Source: Sphingomonas_E sp042693015 (lineage in GTDB: Bacteria; Pseudomonadota; Alphaproteobacteria; Sphingomonadales; Sphingomonadaceae). Taken from it: DNA of 64,000 bases. Shown one piece after another: positions 8,132-15,126 of the stretch. Every line of letters starts with the position of its first letter. Positions within the stretch are counted from its first letter, which is position 1. The notes under the pieces were generated by a model. It searched no databases and had not been told where the DNA came from. It was given only the letters and a program-made list of their open reading frames with translations. The stretch is taken from the NCBI RefSeq assembly GCF_042693015.1, contig NZ_CP170544.1, positions 2,914,001 through 2,978,000 of the forward strand. The letters are read 5' to 3'. Position numbers and translations under genes: made by a program.

Positions 8132-8380
8132 ATGATCAGCGCCGATCTGGGGCAGCAACTCGAGGAATTCGCTACCCGCCTTGTGGAGTCAAGAAGGGAT
8201 AATTCCAAGAGTGAGGTTCTCCGCGAAGGCGAAGGGCTCGTTCAGGACCGCGAGGCGCGGCTGGCTGCCCTGGATGTATCGATCGCGCGCGCCTTAGCGG
8301 ACGCTGATGCTGCGCGGACTACGCGGGCTGAGACTGTGTTCGATCGTCTCGAGGCGAAGTACCGCGCCTTGGATATATGA
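8132..8380 (+). CDS. parD: ParD-family antitoxin
   Basis: Product of 82 aa from the ATG at 8132, 8 nt downstream of GAGGAG; the ATG at 8126 is too close to it. The N-terminal half (ISADLGQQLEEFATRLVES) fits the ribbon-helix-helix DNA-binding module of ParD/CopG antitoxins, and SEVLREGEGLVQDREARL the second helix. The C-terminal half, rich in Ala and Arg, would wrap the toxin. The stop overlaps the ATG of the ParE frame by 4 nt (ATGA), the standard antitoxin-toxin arrangement. The antitoxin is intact but the partner is frameshifted, so it may persist as an orphan antitoxin and autoregulator. Confidence 0.8.
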   Translation: MISADLGQQLEEFATRLVESRRDNSKSEVLREGEGLVQDREARLAALDVSIARALADADAARTTRAETVFDRLEAKYRALDI

Positions 8381-8671
8381 TCGTCCATTTGGCGGAGGAA
8401 GCCCACCAAATCTCGAACGAATCGCTGACTACATCGCGCTGGCCAGTCCAGCACGGCCGTCGCCCTCGTCCAGGAGTTACACTGCAATTGTCTCGCGCTC
8501 GCCGATATGCCCGAGCGCTGTAGATTGGTGCCGCGTTATGAAGCCGCGGGCGTGCGATGCCGCGGACATGGCAACTATTTGATCTTCTACCGGGTCGAAG
8601 CGCAGAAGATGGTGGTGATCCATATCCTACATGGTGCGCGCGACTATCTTTCGATCCTATTCCCCAGCTGA
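8377..8671 (+). pseudogene. parE: ParE-family toxin broken by two frameshifts
   Basis: Three consecutive segments in three frames reassemble one ParE protein. MIVHLAEEA is at 8377-8403. NLERIADYIALASPAR is in the next frame at about 8409-8456. From 8456 a third frame reads AVALVQELHCNCLALADMPE and continues through VPRYEAAGVRC and GNYLIFYRVEAQ to DYLSILFPS, with TGA at 8669-8671. Each step fits the loss of one nucleotide, the first between about 8403 and 8409, the second near 8456. The reconstructed protein, about 98 aa, has the family's ERIADYIA, LVPRYE and GNYLIFYRV signatures. As it stands no full toxin can be made. Confidence 0.85.
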
Positions 8672-9390
8672 CCTGACCCTAGTCACCAGGGCACCGACAT
8701 GCAGAATGCTTGACATCTGATACCCGCCGGTCAGGATCCGACGATTTTCAGGGATTTCCTTTCTGTCGGTCCGGGATCGTACAGACGCATATCCGCAAAC
8801 GGTCTGCATGGCAGACCCCACGCACTGCTCCAAGCTTATCGTGACAGGTCAGGGACGGGCCTGGAACGCGCGACAGACGGGCACCGGCCAAATCAACTCA
8901 TCGGGCAATTCGATGGGGTGTGAGGGTGCGGGACGGCACAGGCAGCACATCCAGCTTTAGATTCACCCTACGCTGCCCAGCCATCATAAGACGGATAAGA
9001 ACGCTTATGATGCGAAAGTTCACCCGCTCGCCGAAGCGCAAATTCCTCAGAGTCATCGGCATCGACCGCAATCAATTGTCTGAAGGATCTGTGGCACCCG
9101 CAAATGCGTCACGATCGGGGATTTCGCGATGATGTGACTACCCTTTCCGCAAACCCACAATAGCGCCTCCTTCACGCATCAAAATCGGTCAGAAGACGCG
9201 CCTAAATGGGGGCAATTGACATTGAAGAAAACTGTTGAATTCGATTCCCGGACGTTCTATCACTTTAATTCTGCAAAGCTGCGATTTTGAAGCGAAAAAA
9301 TTTTACTTAAATTGGTGGCAGATTGGTGGTACCGGAGAATATGGAATAGCAAAAATGCTCTTTGTTTCAATTGCTTAGAGCTTTAGTGCA
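8672..9390. other. Long gene-poor region left of the tRNA-Ser-like site
   Basis: Over 700 bp with no convincing gene. It holds a perfect 9-bp inverted repeat (CATCATAAG / CTTATGATG) at 8982-8990 and 9004-9012 with a 13-nt spacer. From 9220 it is markedly AT-richer than the rest of the window, consistent with non-core DNA next to an integration site. Confidence 0.5.
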
Positions 9391-9409
9391 AATCCCACCC
9401 TCTCCGCCA
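9391..9409 (+). other. tRNA-Ser 3'-end sequence, candidate attachment site
   Basis: The 19-mer AATCCCACCCTCTCCGCCA is exactly what the T-arm 3' side, acceptor stem and CCA of a bacterial tRNA-Ser gene look like. The preceding bases do not form the rest of a tRNA: no GGAGAGG 5' acceptor strand or anticodon arm lies within 90 bp. A bare tRNA 3' end in AT-rich accessory DNA is the usual footprint of an integrase-mediated att site. The partner site and any integrase lie outside the window or are lost. Confidence 0.6.
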
Positions 9410-9422
9410 CTTATTTCTCAGC

Positions 9423-9450
9423 CAGAAGCGTTATAAATCAGGCGCTTCTG
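9423..9450. repeat. Inverted repeat beside the tRNA-like site
   Basis: CAGAAGCG at 9423-9430 and CGCTTCTG at 9443-9450 form a perfect 8-bp stem with a 12-nt AT-rich loop. It lies 14 nt after the tRNA-Ser-like 3' end and could be a terminator or an integrase arm site. Confidence 0.5.
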
Positions 9451-9497
9451 AGAGCTGATTTTGTCACTGCGCACCCCACGTGCGTACCCCGACACGC

Positions 9498-10043
9498 CTA
9501 ACCGAGTCGGGTCTCAAGGTCTTCCGGGATCGGAAGCCGGAACTCGTCATCGAGTAGGCGGCCAAGCGCATCCACAGAATGCCATCCGACCGTTTGCCAG
9601 TAACGGCGCGCGTCGGCAGCGCCCAACAGTTCGGCAGAGGTCTTGTTCGGCGCGCGTGTGATGCCGGACATGATGATGTCCATCCTGGGGAGAGAGAGAA
9701 TGGGCTGGAGGCCGAGACCTCCGACCCAAAGGGGTTCAGAACGGCATGCGATCGTCGTCGCGGTCGCGGGCCGCGTTTTCTCCGGGAGCGCTGTCGCCAA
9801 AGACGCCATGCCCGACATCCTCGTCACGCGACCTGCCCGCCGAGAAGAGCCAAAGTCGTCGCGCGCATCACGCCCGCGCCACGCCACGCGACAGCCCTCT
9901 TCTTCGGTCCCACAGAGCACAATCGGCAGAGATTCATCGAGGTTTGGGTCGTCGAGCGATCCCTGGAAGAAGATCTCGCCACTGCTGTTGGCGGTCGCTT
10001 CCCGCAATGCGCGGATCTGGACCCAGCGATTGCCGAAGTTCAT
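9498..10043 (-). CDS. Hypothetical protein
   Basis: Product of 181 aa. The N-terminal third looks natural, with MNFGNRWVQIRALREATA, a strand-like GEIFFQGSLDDP, and LPIVLCG. The C-terminal part has helices and GWHSVDALGRLLDDEF. The middle is Arg-rich and less typical. Overlapping frames on the plus strand of similar length have worse composition. I cannot name a family. Its position directly right of the tRNA-Ser-like site would fit island cargo. Confidence 0.4.
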   Translation of the reverse strand: MNFGNRWVQIRALREATANSSGEIFFQGSLDDPNLDESLPIVLCGTEEEGCRVAWRGRDARDDFGSSRRAGRVTRMSGMASLATALPEKTRPATATTIACRSEPLWVGGLGLQPILSLPRMDIIMSGITRAPNKTSAELLGAADARRYWQTVGWHSVDALGRLLDDEFRLPIPEDLETRLG

Positions 10044-10472
10044 GCGACGACCTCCAAGGCCGGTGTGCGATCATTCTCGCTCTCCGGCCGCAACCCAACG
10101 TGCGGCAGATCGATTGTATGCGTTGCGATCGAACCCTAGAGACGACCGTTGACGCTGCGAAATTCACCGATGTTCGTGACTTTCACTCCTGAAACTGTCG
10201 CTCTCGACCATTTGAGAGCGACCATCTTCCAGAGGCCAGCTCTTATCTGGGACTTGCCCTTACAGGTGCGGCCTGCACCGACTTTCATCGCGGAACGACG
10301 GCCGCAAATCCAGTTTTGCAATTGTATCAACCAGCTGGACTTCGCAACTAAGCCTTCTCCAGAAGACAATCACATAGAGTGATTTGCCGAGGGCAATGCT
10401 GAGGTGATTTTGCTATAGTGCGATCCAAGCTTCATCGAGAATGAAGCACCTAGGGCAAGAAAGTCAGTCTCC
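10044..10472. other. Region with only ambiguous small frames before the MucR gene
   Basis: Two 77-aa frames overlap on opposite strands at about 10136-10382 and neither shows a family pattern or a good ribosome site. AT content rises towards 10390-10470, which should contain the promoter of the MucR gene. No operator is recognised. Confidence 0.4.
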
Positions 10473-11399
10473 ATGGATCCACAAACGAACAATCTGACCG
10501 TGCTGACGGTCGACTTGCTGAGCGCTTACGTCTCGAACAACTCTGTACCAAGCGAACAGCTTGCCGCTTTGATACAGCAAACGCATGCCGCTTTGGTTGC
10601 GACCGAAAGCGGGCCAGCGCCAGTGGAACCGGAGAAGCCGGAATATGTGCCCGCTGTCACGCCACGCAAAAGCCTTGGATCGCGCGAACACATCATCAGC
10701 TTGATCGATGGCAAACCATACAAGACGTTGCGCCGTCATCTCGCTACTCATGGGCTGACCGATAAAGAATATCGGGAACGCTATAATCTTCCGTCGAGCT
10801 ACCCCATGGTGGCACCCGCTTATGCCGAGCATCGCCGTGCGATCGCGGTCGCCCGGGGGCTTGGGCGTAAACCGAAGGCAGCGGTAGCGGAGGCCGCGCC
10901 AAGCGCATCGAGGAATGCGCCCGCAAATGGGGCAAAGTCCGCTGCTGCCGTCGAGGCGCCGAAGATGAAGGAAGTAACCAAGGCTCCGCGTACTGCGGCA
11001 AAGACGGCTGCAAAGCCGAAGGCGGCTCCGAAAAAGGCTCCTGCTGCCACGGCCGCTCGCGCTGCTCAAGTCGCCGCCGCGCCTATCGCAACCGTCTCAG
11101 CACCGGCGACCAAATCGACGGGTAAAGCGCCCACGGCAAAGAAGAGCGCGGCCGCCAAACCTGCAGCGGCAGCGAAGTCAGAGGCGCCCAAAGCCCCGGC
11201 TAGGTCCACAAAGCCGGCGACGGCAACGCCTGCGCCGACCAAGGCAAACGGGCCGAAGGCAGCTGCGCCCGCGAAGGCGGCTACCGGCAAGCCCGCGCCC
11301 GCGAGCAAGGCTGCCCCGAAGCGAGCCGTGGCCAAGAAAGCTGTGGCAGCGAGGGCCGCCTCACCGGCACCATCGGACGGGTCGTCTCCGACCGAATGA
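10473..11399 (+). CDS. MucR/Ros-type regulator with a histone H1-like tail
   Basis: Product of 308 aa. Residues about 5-45 form the MucR N-terminal oligomerisation helix region (LTVDLLSAYVSNN). Residues about 65-130 are the Ros/MucR zinc-finger domain: VTPRKSLGSREHIISLIDGK, then YKTLRRHLATHGLT and YPMVAPAYAEHRRAIA. The first zinc ligand, usually Cys before LxDGK, is Ser here, as I recall for other sphingomonad MucR proteins. From about residue 135 to the end the protein is a 170-residue Ala/Lys/Pro tail of AAPKKA- and KPAAAAK-type repeats, resembling eukaryotic-like H1 and bacterial histone-like tails. It should be a DNA-binding silencer-type regulator with a non-specific DNA-condensing tail. 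A terminator hairpin follows. Confidence 0.85.
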   Translation: MDPQTNNLTVLTVDLLSAYVSNNSVPSEQLAALIQQTHAALVATESGPAPVEPEKPEYVPAVTPRKSLGSREHIISLIDGKPYKTLRRHLATHGLTDKEYRERYNLPSSYPMVAPAYAEHRRAIAVARGLGRKPKAAVAEAAPSASRNAPANGAKSAAAVEAPKMKEVTKAPRTAAKTAAKPKAAPKKAPAATAARAAQVAAAPIATVSAPATKSTGKAPTAKKSAAAKPAAAAKSEAPKAPARSTKPATATPAPTKANGPKAAAPAKAATGKPAPASKAAPKRAVAKKAVAARAASPAPSDGSSPTE

Positions 11400-11420
11400 G
11401 GGCGCAAAGGCCTGTGAATG

Positions 11421-11458
11421 AAAAGGGCGGTCTCGACATTCGAGGCCGCTCTTTCTTT
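11421..11458 (+). terminator. Rho-independent terminator after the MucR-like gene
   Basis: A hairpin with arms around GGGCGGTCTCG and CGAGGCCGCTC (one mismatch) and a 5-nt loop, followed by TTTCTTT, begins about 22 nt after the stop codon. Confidence 0.65.
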
Positions 11459-11656
11459 ACAAGCTCAGCCGTTCATCATCGTCCTTGGCGACGATCCGCT
11501 CGCGTTCGCGATCCATCCAACGCGCGTCCCGTCCCCACACGCCAATGGCGGCATTCACCCATTCCCAACCCAAGCCGCGCGGAGCGCGACCCATGCTCTC
11601 GAAGGGCGAAGGATTTTCCATCCGTTGAAAGGCCAACATTGCGCTAGTTTGAAACG

Positions 11657-12562
11657 ATGCAGATCCGCTTCCTCGAATATTTTGTCGCCCTGGCCCGTGA
11701 AAGGCATTTCGCGCGCGCGGCCGCCGCATGCAACGTGGCACAACCCACTTTGTCCCAGGGAATTGCATCCTTCGAAGAATTGCTCGGCAAGAGGCTGGTC
11801 GTACGAAACCGTCGATTTATCGACCTGACCGCCGAAGGCCAGGCCATCCTGCCATATGCGCGTCGCTTGCTTGCTGATCATGATCTCCTGCGCCAGGCCG
11901 CTGATACCGCAACGGGCGCACTCAAGGGAGAATTGCGGCTAGGGGCCATTCCTGCCGCGATGCCCGCAGTAGGCTTTCTCGTAAATGCGCTTCGCGCCAA
12001 GCATCCGGATCTTCAGCTCACGCTGCGCTCGCTCACGTCGCAAGGCATCGACCGCGCGATGCGGGACTTTGAACTTGATGTCGGCATTACCTATCTCGAA
12101 GACGAAACGCCGAGCGATGTCCGGACGGTTCCGCTTTATTCTGAAGAGTATGTCTTCGCGACGCATGCGGAATCGGAGTTCGGGGCGAGGCAGCACATCG
12201 CGTGGACCGAAATTGTCCGCCAGCCCTTGTGCCTGCTCCACTCGGGAATGCAGAATCGCCGCATCCTCGACGCCCATCTTGCGAAGATCGGCTATTCCGT
12301 TTCCCCGGTGGTGACGGCCGATTCCTATATAGCGCTGCTGTCGAGCGTCGCGCATGGGGGTCTCTCGAGCATCATCACCAGTAGCCATGCGGAGTTCGTG
12401 GGTGCCCATTCTCATATTCGGCTGATCGAGATCGAACCGCCCAGGCCGCAGAGTGCAATCGGGCTGGTTGCGCTCGGCCAAGAACCCCTCGCCCCACTCA
12501 TTGCTGCGGCAATCGCGGCCGCGCAAGCTGCGCGCGTGCAAATCGAACTTGAGCGCACTTGA
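11657..12562 (+). CDS. LysR-family regulator of the formate dehydrogenase operon
   Basis: Product of 301 aa. The N-terminal helix-turn-helix is clear: FLEYFVALARERHFARAAAA, then CNVAQPTLSQGIASFEELLG, ending in LTAEGQAILPYARRLL. The substrate-binding domain starts at about residue 90 with GALKGELRLGAIP. It lies 70 bp upstream of fdsG on the same strand. A LysR gene beside fds genes is a known arrangement (fdsR-like) in bacteria with soluble formate dehydrogenases, so control of the fds operon, probably in response to formate, is likely. The intergenic 12563-12632 is AT-rich (CATATCCAATCAATCATACG) and could hold its operator. Confidence 0.85.
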   Translation: MQIRFLEYFVALARERHFARAAAACNVAQPTLSQGIASFEELLGKRLVVRNRRFIDLTAEGQAILPYARRLLADHDLLRQAADTATGALKGELRLGAIPAAMPAVGFLVNALRAKHPDLQLTLRSLTSQGIDRAMRDFELDVGITYLEDETPSDVRTVPLYSEEYVFATHAESEFGARQHIAWTEIVRQPLCLLHSGMQNRRILDAHLAKIGYSVSPVVTADSYIALLSSVAHGGLSSIITSSHAEFVGAHSHIRLIEIEPPRPQSAIGLVALGQEPLAPLIAAAIAAAQAARVQIELERT

Positions 12563-12632
12563 TAGACATATCCAATCAATCATACGTGATTCCAATTTGA
12601 CTATCGAATGACAAACGCGGATCGCGCGCAGT

Positions 12633-13082
12633 ATGAATGGGCAAAACGATCCAAGTATCGACCAGACATTGGTGGCGGCCATCGTCGATGACCACCGTGG
12701 CCGCGAGGGGCCATTGTTGCCCGTCCTCCATGCACTTCAGGACGAATTTGGGTGGATTGATGAACCCACCATTAGATCGATTGCCGCTGCACTGAATCTC
12801 AGCCGCGCCGAAGTGTATGGCGTCGCGAGTTTCTACCATGACTTTCGACTCACACCGGCAACGCGTCCCGTTCTGAAGCTTTGCCGCGCCGAAGCCTGCC
12901 AGGCTCGCGGGTCGGAATCCCTGGCCTCGTGGCTCGAAAGCCAGGCCGAGGGGCGAGCGCTCATAGAAACCGTCTATTGCCTGGGTCTCTGCAGCGTCGG
13001 CCCCAACGCGATGATCAATGGCGTACCCCATGCCCGGCTTGACAAGCTCTCGCTCAGCCGCCTGCTCGAGGCGATGGCATGA
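12633..13082 (+). CDS. fdsG: NAD-dependent formate dehydrogenase gamma subunit
   Basis: Product of 149 aa, a NuoE-like thioredoxin-fold ferredoxin. The helical N-terminal part has LLPVLHALQDEFGWID and VYGVASFYHDFRL. The four [2Fe-2S] cysteines are present as CRAEAC (C-x4-C) and YCLGLCSVGP (C-x3-C). In the soluble formate dehydrogenase this subunit relays electrons between the FMN subunit and the molybdenum subunit in the cytoplasm. The stop overlaps the fdsB ATG by 4 nt (ATGA). All cluster ligands are intact, so this subunit should be functional. Confidence 0.93.
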   Translation: MNGQNDPSIDQTLVAAIVDDHRGREGPLLPVLHALQDEFGWIDEPTIRSIAAALNLSRAEVYGVASFYHDFRLTPATRPVLKLCRAEACQARGSESLASWLESQAEGRALIETVYCLGLCSVGPNAMINGVPHARLDKLSLSRLLEAMA

Positions 13083-14557
13083 AGATCCTGATTTCCGGTG
13101 ACGCCCTGGCGATTGCCTGCGGCGCCGATCAGGTGGCGGCGACCTTCAAGGCACTGTCGCCGGATGCCCGGATCGAGCGGGTTTCGAGCTGGGGGATGCA
13201 CTGGCTCGAGCCTCTCGTAGAGCTCGACGGAATTGGCTACGGGCCGGTGACGAGCGCGGACGTTGCCGCGATTCTCGCTGGAACTGCGGACGCCCTGCGC
13301 ATCGGCCGGATCGCAGACCATCCCTTCATTGCGGGCCAGACTCGCCTCACCTTCGCACGTGCAGGAAAGACGAGGCCCCTCAGCCTGGACGATTATGAGG
13401 CAACAGGCGGGTGGAAGGGCCTCCGGACGGCGCAAACCATCTCGCCACTGGCTGTAATTGAAGCGGTCACGACATCTGGCTTGCGCGGACGCGGCGGCGC
13501 CGGCTTTCCGGCCGGCATAAAGTGGAAGACAGTCCACGATGCCCGCGGCGTGCGCAAATATATCGTCTGCAATGCCGACGAAGGCGACAGCGGCACCTTC
13601 GCCGACCGGATGCTGATGGAGGGCGATCCCTTCTGTCTCATCGAAGGCATGGCGATTGCCGGCCTGGCGACCGGCGCCTCCAAGGGCTTTGTCTATATCC
13701 GTTCCGAATATCCCCATGCGGTTGCCAAGATGGAAGCCGCGGTTCGCCTGGCAGCGCCAATTATCGCTCCGTTCGAGATCGAGATTCGCGTTGGGGCTGG
13801 CGCATATGTTTGCGGGGAAGAGACTTCCCTTCTCAATAGTCTCGAGGGCAAGCGCGGCGAAGTCAGGGCAAAGCCGCCCCTTCCGGCCCATGAAGGCCTG
13901 TTCGGCTGCCCGACAGTGATAAACAATGTGCTGACGCTCGCTGCCGTGCCTTTCGTGCTGGCAGAAGGAGCCGAGGCTTATGCGAACTATGGCATGGGCC
14001 GTTCACGCGGCACCATGCCAATTCAACTCGCCGGCAATGTCCGTAACGGCGGCCTTTACGAAACGGCGTTCGGCGTCACGGTCAAGGAATTGGTCGAAGT
14101 TGTCGGCGGAGGCACCGCAAGCGGCCGTCCGATACGGGCAGTGCAGGTGGGGGGGCCGCTGGGGGCCTATTTCCCCCCTGCCCTGTTCGATACACCGTTC
14201 GATTATGAAGCGTTCACGGCCGCGAATGGTCTGATCGGTCATGGTGGCATCACCGTGTTTGACGACAGCGTCGACATGGCGATGCAAGCACGTTTCGCCT
14301 TTGAATTCTGCGCGGCCGAAAGCTGCGGCAAGTGCACGCCGTGCCGGATCGGTTCGACGCGCGGCCTCGAGACTATCGACCGGATCCTCGCTGGCGAAAA
14401 CCGCGCCGACAATCTCGCGCTCGTCGCTGATCTTTGCGACATCATGCAGTTCGGGTCCCTCTGCGCCCTGGGCGGGTTCACACCCCATCCCGTGATGAGC
14501 GCCATTCGCCATTTTCCGGATGATTTTGAACGCGCTCGCCGCAAGGCGGCGGCGTGA
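13079..14557 (+). CDS. fdsB: NAD-dependent formate dehydrogenase beta (FMN/NAD) subunit
   Basis: Product of 492 aa, NuoF-like. Residues 1-100 are a divergent thioredoxin-like extension. The FMN/NAD site follows: GLRGRGGAGFPAGIKWKTV at 134-152, NADEGDSGTF at 165-174 and VGAGAYVCGEETSLLNSLEG. The C-terminal [4Fe-4S] ligands are ESCGKCTPCRIG plus the downstream SLCALGG. It passes electrons from formate oxidation to NAD+. The length is normal and no lesion is seen. It overlaps both neighbours by 4 nt, consistent with coupled translation. The operon order G-B-D-A matches fds clusters, except that fdhD lies between B and A. Confidence 0.95.
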   Translation: MKILISGDALAIACGADQVAATFKALSPDARIERVSSWGMHWLEPLVELDGIGYGPVTSADVAAILAGTADALRIGRIADHPFIAGQTRLTFARAGKTRPLSLDDYEATGGWKGLRTAQTISPLAVIEAVTTSGLRGRGGAGFPAGIKWKTVHDARGVRKYIVCNADEGDSGTFADRMLMEGDPFCLIEGMAIAGLATGASKGFVYIRSEYPHAVAKMEAAVRLAAPIIAPFEIEIRVGAGAYVCGEETSLLNSLEGKRGEVRAKPPLPAHEGLFGCPTVINNVLTLAAVPFVLAEGAEAYANYGMGRSRGTMPIQLAGNVRNGGLYETAFGVTVKELVEVVGGGTASGRPIRAVQVGGPLGAYFPPALFDTPFDYEAFTAANGLIGHGGITVFDDSVDMAMQARFAFEFCAAESCGKCTPCRIGSTRGLETIDRILAGENRADNLALVADLCDIMQFGSLCALGGFTPHPVMSAIRHFPDDFERARRKAAA

Positions 14558-15040
14558 GCCAGGCGCGGGAACTTGAACGCACCGTATTGGTGCACCGACT
14601 AGGCCTCGCCGAACCATGCGATGCAAATATCGAGCGGTGCGTACCGATCGAGGCTCCGGTTGCCATTGAATATAATGGCCTCGGCTTCGCCGTCATGATG
14701 GCCACGCCGACCGATCTCGAGAAATTCGTCTTGGGCCTGACGCTGAGCGAAGGTCCGATAGAGCATGCCCGCGAAGTCGAAGCGGTCGATACAGTTGCAA
14801 CGGAGGGCGGATGGATCGTGCGTGTCACCCTCCCGCCCCATCGACTCGGTCCGGTGATCAACCGGGTCCGGTCAAGGATTTCAGAGAGCAGTTGGCATCG
14901 GATGCCCGATGCTCGTCACGATTTCCGCGCCGACAAGCCTTGCCGTCGAACGCGCGCGTGCCGCGGGACTGACGCTGGTAAGCCTTGCCCGTTCGGATTC
15001 CGCATTGATCGTCAATGCCCCTCACGGAACCCTTCAATGA
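14554..15040 (+). pseudogene. fdhD: fdhD (fdsC) with an internal deletion
   Basis: The frame starts as a normal formate dehydrogenase sulfurtransferase: APVAIEYNGLGFAVMMATP and LEKFVLGLTLSEGPIEHARE up to RVRSRISESS. At about 14893 the match breaks exactly where SSCGLCG should follow. The original C-terminus resumes in another frame at about 14896: GCPMLVTISAPTSLAVERAR, then AAGLTLVSLARSDSAL, ending at TGA 15040. Compared with the intact FdhD at 24252-25064, about 110 codons are missing, including both catalytic cysteines of the CGLCG motif. The original frame instead reads on as junk to 15054. Without this sulfur-transfer step the molybdenum cofactor of the enzyme is not sulfurated, so the second fdhD copy may substitute. 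Confidence 0.9.
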
Positions 15041-15126
15041 ACCGCCCGCAGTGAACCCCATCGCGGCCGTCTTCGGTTCCGGCTTTATACACGCGCTCGC
15101 ACCGGCCCAGCGCTCGGAGGCACATC

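Noticed and set aside
9300..9409. A complete tRNA-Ser gene ending at 9409
   Set aside because: Only the last 19 nt fit. The upstream sequence lacks the 5' acceptor strand and an anticodon arm, so it is reported as a possible attachment site only.
10136..10382. Two overlapping 77-aa frames on opposite strands
   Set aside because: Neither has a ribosome site, known motif or convincing composition. I cannot decide between them and left both out.
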